Shown in pieces: positions 23,420-33,566 of a stretch of 64,000 nt of DNA. Within the stretch, counting starts at the first letter, position 1. Every line of letters starts with the position of its first letter. The DNA is from Panicum virgatum. Taxonomy: Eukaryota > Streptophyta > Magnoliopsida > Poales > Poaceae. The position numbers and the translations under genes are program-made. The stretch lies in assembly GCF_016808335.1 (NCBI RefSeq), contig NC_053137.1:310001-374000 (forward strand). Reading direction: 5' to 3'. The notes beneath the pieces were generated by a model. That model was not told the origin of the DNA and made no database searches. It saw nothing but the letters and a program-made list of their open reading frames with translations.

Positions 23420-24203
23420 TATCGTATTCTTGCTTCAGTCAGTTTGCAAGCATTTTTCTACTAAAAACTATATATAGAAGTACATACCTTTTTCCCATGA
23501 CATGTTTTTGTCATTAAACATACTTCAATAAGCATGAAGTATAATTTTCATATTTGCACTAGAGTTTTGAATAAGACAAATAGTCCAACATGGTCTCTAG
23601 AAGTCAATAATGGTATCTGTTGAGATTGAAAAGTGGAAAGGAAATGGAATGTTTCATTGATGTCATTGTTCATATATTTATAAAAGCCCAAGGGGCACCA
23701 AGGTGTATGTTCGGAGCAACATGCCCCTCCGAACAGGCCCTTTGGATTACTGCTAATCCACAAAATTAATTAATTAATTAAAGTAATTTCTTACTAGTTA
23801 TAGTGTTTCAGGACGCTCACCCTTGATCAATTTCTTCCTATGATCTTGTAAACAAAGTATGGATATCTCCTTCAAAAATTATGTGGGGAAAATATAAATG
23901 GATGAGTCAAAGGGAAAACTCCTTTAAGACCTATATATAAGGGAAAATATTGTATGGCATATATGATTGCTTTGTAATACATATTGCCTCATTCAAAACC
24001 TATGTATGATAAATTCTTGATAAGAAAACTCATGAATTAGGAAAATAGTACAATATTTATAATCACAAGATTATATACGTACAGGTTATATCAAGGATTT
24101 ACTCCACCTGTTAGTTGCAAATCTTTAGACTATTTTTTCTAATATGATCTATCATAGAGGTGTGCAATTTTTAAAGAAAATAGAATAAATCTAATAATGA
24201 CTA
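23420..24203. other. AT-rich intergenic DNA
   Basis: No coding frame with family resemblance. Contains TTAATTAATTAATTAA near 23766 and other A/T runs. I see no clear element boundary. Confidence 0.5.
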
Positions 24204-24443
24204 CTCCCTCCATTCACTTTTGATAGATATATTTTAAAAACTCAAATGTTCACAAATGATAGCTATATTTGCTAATGGCATTGGCTGTGACAATAAATAG
24301 CACTGGTAACGAGGAGTTTCCAGTTAAAGCATTGGAGGACCAATAAAAAAGTCCGTGTTGTATTTATTATATGATAAGTAAAGTTGTTTTCCTTGGTCAT
24401 TGTGTCAAGATGAAATATAGCTATCAAAAGTGAACGGAGGGAG
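24204..24443. mobile_element. Stowaway MITE
   Basis: TA|CTCCCTCCATTCACTTTTGA at the left pairs with TCAAAAGTGAACGGAGGGAG|TA at the right, giving about 20-bp inverted repeats flanked by TA. The arms extend inward (ATAGATATA / TATAGCTAT). Non-coding, 240 bp. Confidence 0.85.
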
Positions 24444-24523
24444 TATTATTATTAGCAATGATGGTTAATTAGAGTTTGCTGAATAGATGGTCAGATATTT
24501 CTAATTTTCACAAGAATTTCTAA

Positions 24524-24528
<5 letters not shown>

Positions 24529-24600
<72 letters not shown>

Positions 24601-24605
24601 TCTCC
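24529..24605. repeat. (TC)n microsatellite
   Basis: About 38 dinucleotide units, nearly perfect, with one CCC interruption near the right end. Such tracts are length-polymorphic. Confidence 0.95.
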
Positions 24606-26237
24606 TAATGGTATCGTAGCCTTTATTAACTGGGAGCATTCAAAATGAATCTCTAATCAGTAATCAGTAATGAAGATAAAAATGTGTGCCTTGCTCTGCT
24701 TGCATTATATGCGCACCGGCCGGCACCACATCATCGATCTTTTATGTCGTGTCTCTTACAACTACGTCTATATATACCTAGCTGATGTGAAGGGGCGATC
24801 CTCTGTCTTCCTCTTCCTCTGCAAGAGAGCAGACAGGGAAAGAATCAAGTTAGCATATAGTATAACTGATCATGGCTGCAACGCCGAGGAGTATCTAGTC
24901 AGGTAAAGTATTATTCCATTTCCAGCCACAAGCAGTAATATAAAGCTCAAACTTGCACTGCATCGTGCATTGCATTGCAGCGGAGGCACCAACCAATGCA
25001 AGGTGTTTTCGTTGTGCAGCTGCAAGCATTCGTGCGCGTTTTCGTTACGTTGTGACGAACTACATACTGATCAAGGTACATGCGTCCTTTTTTCTTTAAT
25101 TTCCCCGAAAAGCTAAGGGTCCAAATACAAAAAGAGTGTTGCTATCTTTTCTTCTTTATTATATTATATGCGTGCATAAAAAAATATGATATTTATCCGC
25201 CCGCAGCAAGGTTAGTATTAATTAAGCAGCAAGAGGGCGTTCGTGGACGTGCAACACAGCATGGAGAAGGAAAATCGAGTGATTATTATGACCGGTGACT
25301 GGACCATTTATATTGGGCTTTGCTACGGTATACACCAATTAATTACCTCATATTACCTCCTAGGAGGTAAGAGTTTAAATAAATCTGAACCGTTGATTAT
25401 TAGGAGAGATAAAAATAATTAACTAACGAAAAAATAGAAACAAACTGGATATTCTAATTAACACCATCCTTGTCCGTGGATTTAGCACGAACCTGCATGC
25501 ATGTGTGCATGTATACACGCATGATAAAATCTAACGCCCCCATTTATAGTTAGGATTGCTAGTTTGCTACATGTTGATAGCTGCGTGTAGTACAAGTAGG
25601 AAAATTAGTTACTCGCCTCGATCATGCATGGGACAAGCCAACGTTCATATATATGCATGCAGCCGCGCGCCATGGAAATTTAGCCGAGATTTTTTTTTTT
25701 TGCAAGTTTACACATGCCACGTTTGATCATGTTACGGAAATTATAGCAGGTTAGGGTTACATATATATTTTTTCAAAGATATCACGTGTATAGAAGGTTA
25801 GGGAAATTTCCATGGCACATTGATCACGTCTTAATATATATATATATAATCCCTCCCATATGTATGTTCATATTTCAAAAATAAAACGTTCCACATGTCA
25901 GGATCCTACACGTACGTGTGCATGTAAGGATCTATCAGTTAGGCATTATTAATGTACGCATCCACATTTTGGCTAATTGCAAAATATTTTGACTAGCTAA
26001 TAGATCTAATTGCAAGATATTTTGACTCGAATGAGAATTATTTGTTGTATGAATCATGTCTAGGATAATGAAATCAAAAATTATGAAATAAATGTTACAG
26101 CTCACATATGTCACATTATGAAAAAAGTGTTACAACTCGCCCATGTCATGTTAGAAAAAAATGTTACAACTGACCCATCTCATATGTATTATAAGATCTA
26201 CTAGATATTTAGATGACAAATCCATGTCACAAGATAT

Positions 26238-26515
26238 GATTGGCAAATGTCCCTTGACGAGATGGCAAAAGAATTACATGCAATCTTCTATGGGTATGTG
26301 ACGTGCATAGAGGGATCTATAAAAAAGTCTTTCATGTCTCAATTTAATGGCCAGCACATCATGCAGAAAAAAAGTAGAAATCTGATTGGCAAATGTCACC
26401 TATTGAAAAAAAAATATTACGTGCAATGTTCTGGGTATGTCACGTGTATGGAGAGGATAAAAAATGTTTCTTGACTCAATTTAATGGCCGGTACATCACA
26501 TGGAAAAAACAAAAA
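26238..26515. repeat. Imperfect tandem duplication, period about 146 bp
   Basis: GATTGGCAAATGTC recurs about 146 bp apart (26238 and 26384). Further shared blocks follow in the same order: GGGTATGT, ACGTG, TCAATTTAATGGCC. The copies are clearly diverged and the frames are broken, so this is an old non-coding duplication. Confidence 0.75.
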
Positions 26516-26865
26516 TTTAAGATCTCAACTAATCATGCATGCAAGTTAAATATAATTCTCTATTTTTTTATTTAAAATATATAAAATAACATTAGAACTA
26601 TTACCTCTAAGAGGTAATATGACATTAGATCAACAGTCTATGGTCATTTTGGAGTAGCTACAATATTATATAGGACGGTGCCCGCAAGTTGCTACCGGTA
26701 ATATAAATTTATCCGGACCTATACAAGACCATCAACCTTGTGCTCTTTCACTTCGTGTACATACCGTGTCGTGACCGCGTTAGGCATTGATTGTCTGGGT
26801 TCAAATCGGGATTTTCCGATCGATTTGTCTAGATTCCGATTGATTTGTCCGTGTTTCAATTAGGA

Positions 26866-26940
26866 TTCCAATTAATCTGTTCGAGTTCTGATTACAATTC
26901 CAATTAATCTGTTCGAGTTCTGATTACAATTCCAATTGAT
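26866..26940. repeat. 32-bp tandem repeat
   Basis: The unit ATTAATCTGTTCGAGTTCTG plus a further 12 bases occurs twice head to tail, followed by a partial third copy. Upstream (26790-26866) weaker copies built on GATTCCGATTGATTTGTC suggest an older array. Confidence 0.75.
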
Positions 26941-27984
26941 GGATCAAGGAATTATTGCTTTCTTTAGAAATAAATAGCAAATATGCTCATTCGTTGCTAC
27001 GATAAGGCATAGAAATATATTGATTAGCATATAAAAATATATTTATTATATATCATATCTATTTTATAATAATATAGTACATGTCGGTTGAGGACTGTAG
27101 TAGTCTTTTTCTATTTTACTTGCCAAATGCTAATTCTAAACCGCTTCGGACCTTTAACTCAACATAACCGATTGACGGACCAAGTAATCATTACTTGTTT
27201 TAGTAATAGTAGAGAAGTAGAGGTTATATATATATATATATTTAGAATCTTACTATTATTAATTGAATGCTCCTTTTGAAGCCTCACGTGAAGCCACCTA
27301 GAATTTTAGGTGAACACTCTAAAAAATAGAGATATTCTAGAAATTCTTACAAAAATCAAAAATATTTGTCCATCAAATCCGACGACTTTGATATAATAGT
27401 CATCTTCCCTAATAAGTTAATCACATATACCATTATGAAAATAGACTAAAGTAACCCTCTAAATATGTATTTAAATTATCCACCTCTGCCATTATGAAAA
27501 TAATGCAAATAACCCTCTAAATTTGCATATAGATTATCCAATTATATCATTATTAAAAGTTAAAATAACCTCTAAATCTGAATCTAAATTATATAATTAT
27601 AACAAAATATTAAAGTACACCAATATAAAATTCTAAATTACTTTTTGTATTATTATCAAAATATTATTTATGTTATTATTACATAAAAATATTACCTACG
27701 ATATGTATCACTATGTATTCATGTATGATGGAAGAGATATAAATACTAATTCGCAAAAAATAGTTCAATTTAATAAATAACAAACATACATGGAGGTGTC
27801 ATTCAAAATAAAATCTAATGCAACTAGATAAGTATAAATATGTATTTTAGAGTATGTGTTAGAATATTTAATAGATAAAAGAATGTGTGTGATAGATAAT
27901 TATAATTATTATCTATAATTTTTATTTTTATAGTAATTCTAATTAATCGGTGCGGGAGCACCAGTTGATAGTAGGCTAGTATAT

Positions 27985-30215
27985 ATATAACTAGTAAGGT
28001 GGCCCGCGCTAATAGCACGGGTAGCTAGTTTTTTATATTTTTTCTTGAGGAATAATATTAAATTTTCAATTTTTCTATGTCACGTTGGCATATTCTCATA
28101 TACCTTTTAATGTCTAAATTTGGAGTTTGATTTTAATATTGAATCGTCTTGAATATCGGTGCATTTTTTAGCATGTAAGTCCGATGGTTAATTGTAAGAT
28201 GTGGTCACCTTGAATACATAATTTTTCTTTTACAAAGTTTTTATATGTACTTATTAAATATATTTATATAAATGTGGTAGTGATGTTGCAGAATGCTACA
28301 ACTTTTAACTTGCTTGTTGGACTTTAATTTATGCGTTATAATATTTTGAATCTTTATTTAGCTTTTCTTTGAAATTTTTTATATATAGGGTATATTAATG
28401 TATAAATGTTTCCTTAAGAAATTTAGATGGATAAAGTTTTTTATTTGGGCCAACCCTGATTTTTTCCCACTTTGATTTTTCTTGGTTCATCTCATCGCAT
28501 AAATTAGCCTACTTTAGAGTTGTGTCATATCGGCAATGGCTATTTCCAGGCGTGTTTTTGCTGGTGTCTCTAATATTTTTCTTGGACTTCTAATTTCTCC
28601 CGCTATTTCTGCTGATTTTTCCCTCTTACATTTTCTTTTGTCCATACATTTGAAATTGATTAGCATCTTCCGCATCGGATGCCCTTCATGGAGAAATTCA
28701 CTGCGTAGCTCGAGTTCTCCCGGGGTTATCCTATCGGCTGCAGGCTCATGTTTTTTGTTGGCGTGTGATTGGAGCAGCTGCTCCGGCCATGACGCGCCGC
28801 GCGACGTTTGCCCGCAAGGCTATGGTAGCAGCATGGCGGCTCCGGCTAGGACACGCCCTGGCTCCGGCTGGGATGCGCGGCGAGCGACTTGAATTCCTGG
28901 CAAGTGGAGTATCGGCTGAGATAGAAGTCAAAACAACTTGGCGCAGGAACGCATAAGATCAAGATGTGCAAAATGCCTCGTAGGTTATGTTGTTGTTTGA
29001 AATTTGCTAGTTGGTCATCTGTTTATTTACTTGGCTGGAACTTTTTTCTTGTCCGAGTCCTATAGCTTTATTTATTGATCGGTACCTTTTTAAGTACACA
29101 TATGTATATTCTATAGAATATGAAATATTTTAATAATTATGTTAAGCCAAGCCAGGTTATGTTGCCATGGCTGAACTTCTTTTCCTCTCCGAGTCATATA
29201 CCTTTATTTTGTTTATTGACAGGTACATAATATGTTATGGCATATGAAATATTTTAATAATTGTAGTCATTTTCCATCATGTAAGTGTGTTGGTTATCCC
29301 TTTACTGGTTTGCTCGTAAATCTAACCGTCCTCCATCATGTAAGCTTGGTAGTTATCCCCTCTCGAACGATCGATCTAAGCCAAACCTTAGGAATCCGAT
29401 CTGAAAGGGTTGTTGAATCGGTTTGCGCAGCCTCATGGTGATTCGATCGGTTCGTGATCCGTATGATCTAGTATTCAATGTTGACCGGATTTCACGTCAA
29501 CCATAAGAAAAAATGGAGAGATTGAGGAGGGAGGAGCTTATTAGGCCCCTCCAATGTTTTGCTGCATCCACCGTACCGCCACTGCCTACTGCTGTGCTGC
29601 GGCTGCATGCACTCTTGTTACCCATGCGGCCGTCCGTGTGTGTCTCGGGCTCTCGGCAATCAATCCAATCCCCCGCTCGCTGCCGCAACTGGGCTCGTTC
29701 TTCAGGGCGGCAAGCGTGCAGATGCACACATGCCGTGTGCATCCTCCCGTTCCCATCTGCCTCAGCTCGCTGCTGCAACGCCATCGTCCTCTCGCATGGT
29801 TTTGTGGCATCTAGTGTGAAACAGTGCGATGCACACATGCCTCCCACCAGATCAAGCGAGCCATCCTGCGAAACATTGAAACAACCTCCCGGCCACCTCG
29901 AAACGCATCCCCGCGCGTCGTCTCCTCGACATCCCAGATTAAGGAAGACAGCTCTCGTTGTATCTTTATTGAATTTAACATGGATTTTTATGATTACTTT
30001 GAACCGTTAGATCTTCATAAAATCCAACGGTGCAAATCATTCTCTAAACCCCTAAATTTAATATGGACTCTTCTAATTAATTTAGACTGTTAGATCTTCA
30101 TAAAATCCGACGGTGCAAATTCTTCTCTTTTTTAGATTAACGTAGGAATTTCTAGACCCTCTAGGCGAACGTGGTGGCTTCTTCTAACACTCCCTTATTA
30201 ATATAATAGATAGAT
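27985..30215. mobile_element. Unclassified repeat, possibly Mutator- or Helitron-like
   Basis: The left edge TAACTAGTAAGGTGGCCCGCGC, followed by AATAGCACGGG, resembles the 'CCCGCGC...GCGCGGG' edges of abundant grass repeats; a similar string (AATAGCGCGGGTAGTTAG) recurs at about 30532-30549. The right part contains an 83-bp-period repeat (GTTAGATCTTCATAAAATCC at 30006 and 30089) and TCTAGGCGAACGTGGTGGCTTC, partly mirrored as GAAGCCACCTAG near 27290. GC-rich islands at 28680-28920 and 29520-29950 have open frames without recognisable domains. Boundaries and class are uncertain. Confidence 0.35.
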
Positions 30216-30677
30216 GATTAGCTGTGTCGTGTGTGAATTATTAATTAAGATGCATGTTTATCATCTTTACCCCCTTGGGCAACGGCAAGCGAGGCTCAGC
30301 TTGCTCAGGAGCGTGATGCCGCCGCCGAGGAATAACCAGGAAAGTGGATGCTCTTGGACTCACATCAAAAGGACAAGAAACAGTGAACCTAGCTGAGCGG
30401 CAATAGTAAGCAAGAGCTGTGAGCGAAAGCAGACCGGAGCAGGCGAGCAGGCTGCTCAAGAACAAATACTATTTATTAAATGCACTTTTATATAATACAA
30501 AACTTTTACATAATATAAACTAGCAAAACTAAATAGCGCGGGTAGTTAGTTTTTGTTGCCAATCTTTATATTTTTCTAGATAGATGATGTCTATTATAAT
30601 TCTTTTTCTAGATGGGCCCAACCAACGAGTCATCTATATTCTTTTCTAGATAGCCAGCCAGGTAGTCGCCGTGGACG

Positions 30678-32930
30678 ATGGGCGGTTTCAACCCACCGGT
30701 GCCGCAGCAGGATAGCAACTGGGAGATCAGGGTCGCCGTGCTGCTGAGCCTCCTCCTCCAGGTGGTCCTCATCTTCCTCGGCCCCACGCGCAAGCGCTGC
30801 TCCGGCCCGTTGCCCCGCTTCGCCGTCTGGTCCTGCTACCTCCTCGCCGACTGGGTCGCCGACCTCACCCTCGGCCTCCTCCTCAACAACATGGGCAGCA
30901 TCGGCGGCGGCGGCGGCAGCAGCAGCGTCGGCCTCATCAAGAGAGGCGGCAGCGGCACAGCCGGCAACGACGCCTCCACCGGCAGCAGCAGCAGCAGCCC
31001 CATCATCTTCGCCTTCTGGACGCCGTTCCTGCTGCTCCACCTGGGCGGCCCGGACACCATCACCGCCTACTCCGTCGAGGACAACGAGCTGTGGTTCCGG
31101 CACCTCGTCGGCCTCCTCTTCGAGCTCGTCTCCGCCGCCGTCGTCTTTTTCTGCTCCCTGCGCGGCAACCCCGTGATCCACGCCACCGTGCTCGTGTTCG
31201 TCGCCGGCATCATCAAGTACGGCGAGCGCACCTACTCGCTCTACCGCGGCAGCCTCGAGAGGTTCCGTACAGACATCCTCGGCCCCGCGGACCCAGGCCC
31301 CAACTATGCCAGGCTCATGACGGAGTCGGAATCCAAGGAGAAGGCCGGCCTCAACGTGGAGATCGCCATACCCGACGACGGCGAGGCCAGCAAGGCGCAG
31401 AAGGAGATGGAGGACCACGAGGTTGCACGCTTGGTGTCGGAGGATAAGAACCTCGAGTTGCGGGCGTACGAGTTCTCCTCCATGTTCCGTCGACTCTTCG
31501 TCGACCTCGACCTCGGCTACATGGTGCGCCGGCTGAGCAGGGCCTTCTTGCTGGAACGCGAGGACATGACGCCCCACGAGGCGTTCGAGGTGATCGAGAT
31601 GGAGCTCAACTTCATCTACGACATGGTGTACACCAAGGCGCCCGTCGCGCACACAAGGGTTGGCTGGGTCCTCCGCTCCATCTGCTCCGGCTGCCTCGTC
31701 GCCGCGCTCGTCATCTTCTTCCGCCACCACAAGTCTGGCTTCAAGGGTGTCGACGTCGGCATCACGTACGCGCTGCTCCTGGGAGGGCTGGCACTCGACG
31801 TGGCCGCGCTGGCCATGATCGTCTTCTCTGACCGCGCGGCGGTCTTCCTCCAGCAGTCCCGGCGGTTCAGGTGGCTAGCGGCGGCCAAGCGGAGGCGGAG
31901 GCGGAGGCGGCGCTGGTCGGGGACGACCTCGCAGCTCAACCTTATCGGATACTGCCTCGGCACACCGGACGACCATTACAGTACTGGTGGTCGGTGCTGG
32001 TGGCACAGGGTGGCCAAGATGCTGCGCGTCGACGGCGTCGAGGCCGGGATCTTGGAAAACTTCATCTTCATCCGGCAAGTGCCACTCGGCGACCTCACCG
32101 CTCCTCTTCACCCCGACCGTCGCGGTCACCCCCTCTCGTTCGTCTTCTATGGTGTCCAGGATGTGGCCCGAGCCGTTGGCCAGGTGGCGTATGACAACAA
32201 GAAGAAGGAGATCATGGAGGTGTGCAACCTCCGAGGCCAGGGCGCCATCAAGCGCTTTGAGAATGCCATCAAGTGGGACGGGGAAGACAACCTCCAGATC
32301 ATCAAGGACAGCGTGGACGAAAGCCGCGAGTTCGACGAGTCCCTGCTGCTGTGGCACATCGCCACCGACCTGTGCCGCCACGAGGATAGGGAAGGTCCGC
32401 CGGCGGAAGAAACCCCACGGTTTCGAGCCATCGGCAAGACCCTGTCGGAGTACATGCTGTACCTGCTGATCAAGCAGCCGGAGATGCTGTCGGCGACGGC
32501 GGGCATCGGGCTGCTCCGGTACCGGGACACCTGCGCCGAGGCGCGGCGCTTCTTCGCGTCCATGGACCAGTGGGTGGGCGGCTACCACGCCGACGCCCGG
32601 GAGCTGCTGCTGCGGGTCAACACGTCGCAGAGGCCGGCGGCGGTGAAGGGCGACCGGAGCAAATCGGTGCTGTTCGACGCCGTCATCCTGGCCAAGGCGC
32701 TCAGGGCGCTCGACGAGGACCTCATGTGGGCGGTGGTCGAGGGGGTGTGGTTCGAGATGCTCACGTTCGCGGCGGCCAAGTGCCGGGGCACCACGCATGT
32801 GCGGCAGCTCAACCGTGGCGGCGAGCTCCTCACCCTCGTCTGGTTCCTCATGGAGAACATGGGGCTCAGCGAAATGTACCAGGTGGGGCAGGAGAAGGAG
32901 CGCGTCGCCAAACTCATCGTCCGGTATTAA
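30678..32930 (+). CDS. DUF4220/DUF594 multi-pass membrane protein, intact
   Basis: A single-exon gene of 750 residues, starting MGGFNPPVPQQDSNWEIRVAV. The N-terminal half is the DUF4220 region with about seven hydrophobic segments (about 19-37, 50-73, 108-127, 140-163, 166-182, 332-350, 362-386). The C-terminal half carries the DUF594 signature: LLLWHIATDLC, SEYMLYLLIKQPEML, SVLFDAVILAKALR, VVEGVWFEMLTFAAAKCRG and GGELLTLVWFLMEN. The family is strongly expanded in grasses and its biochemical function is not established; I assign none. Extreme GC3 is typical of grass intronless genes. The broken relative at 19286 lies 11 kb upstream on the same strand, so the pair is a tandem duplication. Similarity between the two upstream regions is limited to about 20 bp before the ATG, so the promoters differ. 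The first ATG is used because both copies align from it. Confidence 0.9.
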   Translation: MGGFNPPVPQQDSNWEIRVAVLLSLLLQVVLIFLGPTRKRCSGPLPRFAVWSCYLLADWVADLTLGLLLNNMGSIGGGGGSSSVGLIKRGGSGTAGNDASTGSSSSSPIIFAFWTPFLLLHLGGPDTITAYSVEDNELWFRHLVGLLFELVSAAVVFFCSLRGNPVIHATVLVFVAGIIKYGERTYSLYRGSLERFRTDILGPADPGPNYARLMTESESKEKAGLNVEIAIPDDGEASKAQKEMEDHEVARLVSEDKNLELRAYEFSSMFRRLFVDLDLGYMVRRLSRAFLLEREDMTPHEAFEVIEMELNFIYDMVYTKAPVAHTRVGWVLRSICSGCLVAALVIFFRHHKSGFKGVDVGITYALLLGGLALDVAALAMIVFSDRAAVFLQQSRRFRWLAAAKRRRRRRRRWSGTTSQLNLIGYCLGTPDDHYSTGGRCWWHRVAKMLRVDGVEAGILENFIFIRQVPLGDLTAPLHPDRRGHPLSFVFYGVQDVARAVGQVAYDNKKKEIMEVCNLRGQGAIKRFENAIKWDGEDNLQIIKDSVDESREFDESLLLWHIATDLCRHEDREGPPAEETPRFRAIGKTLSEYMLYLLIKQPEMLSATAGIGLLRYRDTCAEARRFFASMDQWVGGYHADARELLLRVNTSQRPAAVKGDRSKSVLFDAVILAKALRALDEDLMWAVVEGVWFEMLTFAAAKCRGTTHVRQLNRGGELLTLVWFLMENMGLSEMYQVGQEKERVAKLIVRY

Positions 32931-33252
32931 TTAGGCCGCCCGCATTCTTATTAATGGGCAGGCATTTCATATGTTCGTATTCCAAGAACCAAGGAATAAT
33001 GCCACACGTATAAGCAGGATGATATTATATTTATAGTTAAAATAACTTCACATAATTAATGCACAGTTGCATGTATACATGTTTAATAAGAATGACATTT
33101 TCATTGACAAGTTATTTGGGAGGATCCAACCATCTCGGGTCAATCGATCATATCGGTACTGATTACTGTTGTTTGTGTTCTGGCAACCAATGGGTGCCAT
33201 GTTGTTCAGGTTGCTCATTTGTAGTAATAATAGGCTATGGAATAGCTACAGT

Positions 33253-33314
33253 TAAATAATTTGCAAGTATTTTGTGTCATACGATTCTGACACAAAATAC
33301 TTGCAAATTATTTA
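33253..33314. repeat. Perfect hairpin: 27-bp inverted repeat, 8-nt loop
   Basis: Left arm 33253-33279 (starts TAAATAATTTGCAAGTATTT) and right arm 33288-33314 are exact reverse complements, separated by TACGATTC. It lies 320 bp after the intact DUF4220 stop codon. The arms match no MITE terminus I know. If transcribed, RNA from either strand would fold into a 27-bp stem. Confidence 0.9.
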
Positions 33315-33566
33315 TCAGTACACACAAAAATCAATAAAGCATGCAGATATGTTACGTACAGGCTTGTAGCCAAGTTACAACAGCGAATGAATGAAAAAGG
33401 TACCGTCACATTTGATATCTTGGAAGCAAATGTTGAAAAACCCACAATCAACACATGCCATTTATTTGCACATCATCAGTCCACTCCACAAATCCACACA
33501 AAATTAAAGTATGCTGATACTAGATACACAGCCAAATTAATATTAAGCAGTAACGACATTATTTTA

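Larger units (their letters stand above)
24606..27984. other. AT-rich intergenic DNA with decayed repeats
   Basis: No protein-like frame was found. It contains two similar palindromes (25353-25370 and 26601-26617), a 146-bp-period imperfect tandem duplication and a 32-bp tandem repeat, described separately. The rest, including the very AT-rich 27300-27980, shows nothing I can name. Confidence 0.5.

Noticed and set aside
26795..26815. GGGTTCAAATCGGG as a tRNA T-arm/B box
   Set aside because: No matching A box, acceptor stem or cloverleaf could be formed around it; the sequence is part of a local tandem repeat.
28536..28892. 118-codon open frame starting with a hydrophobic stretch
   Set aside because: Looks briefly like a signal peptide but continues into GC-rich repeat sequence without any family resemblance.
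29513..30010. 165-codon open frame in a GC-rich island
   Set aside because: Several overlapping frames are equally open, there is no domain or codon bias, and it lies in an unclassified repeat.
30630..31730. Long open frame antisense to the intact DUF4220 gene (and the matching one at 19296-20183)
   Set aside because: Acidic, Glu/Val/Ala-rich low-complexity reading of a high-GC3 gene's opposite strand; it appears in both copies because the sense sequence is shared. No start context or domain.
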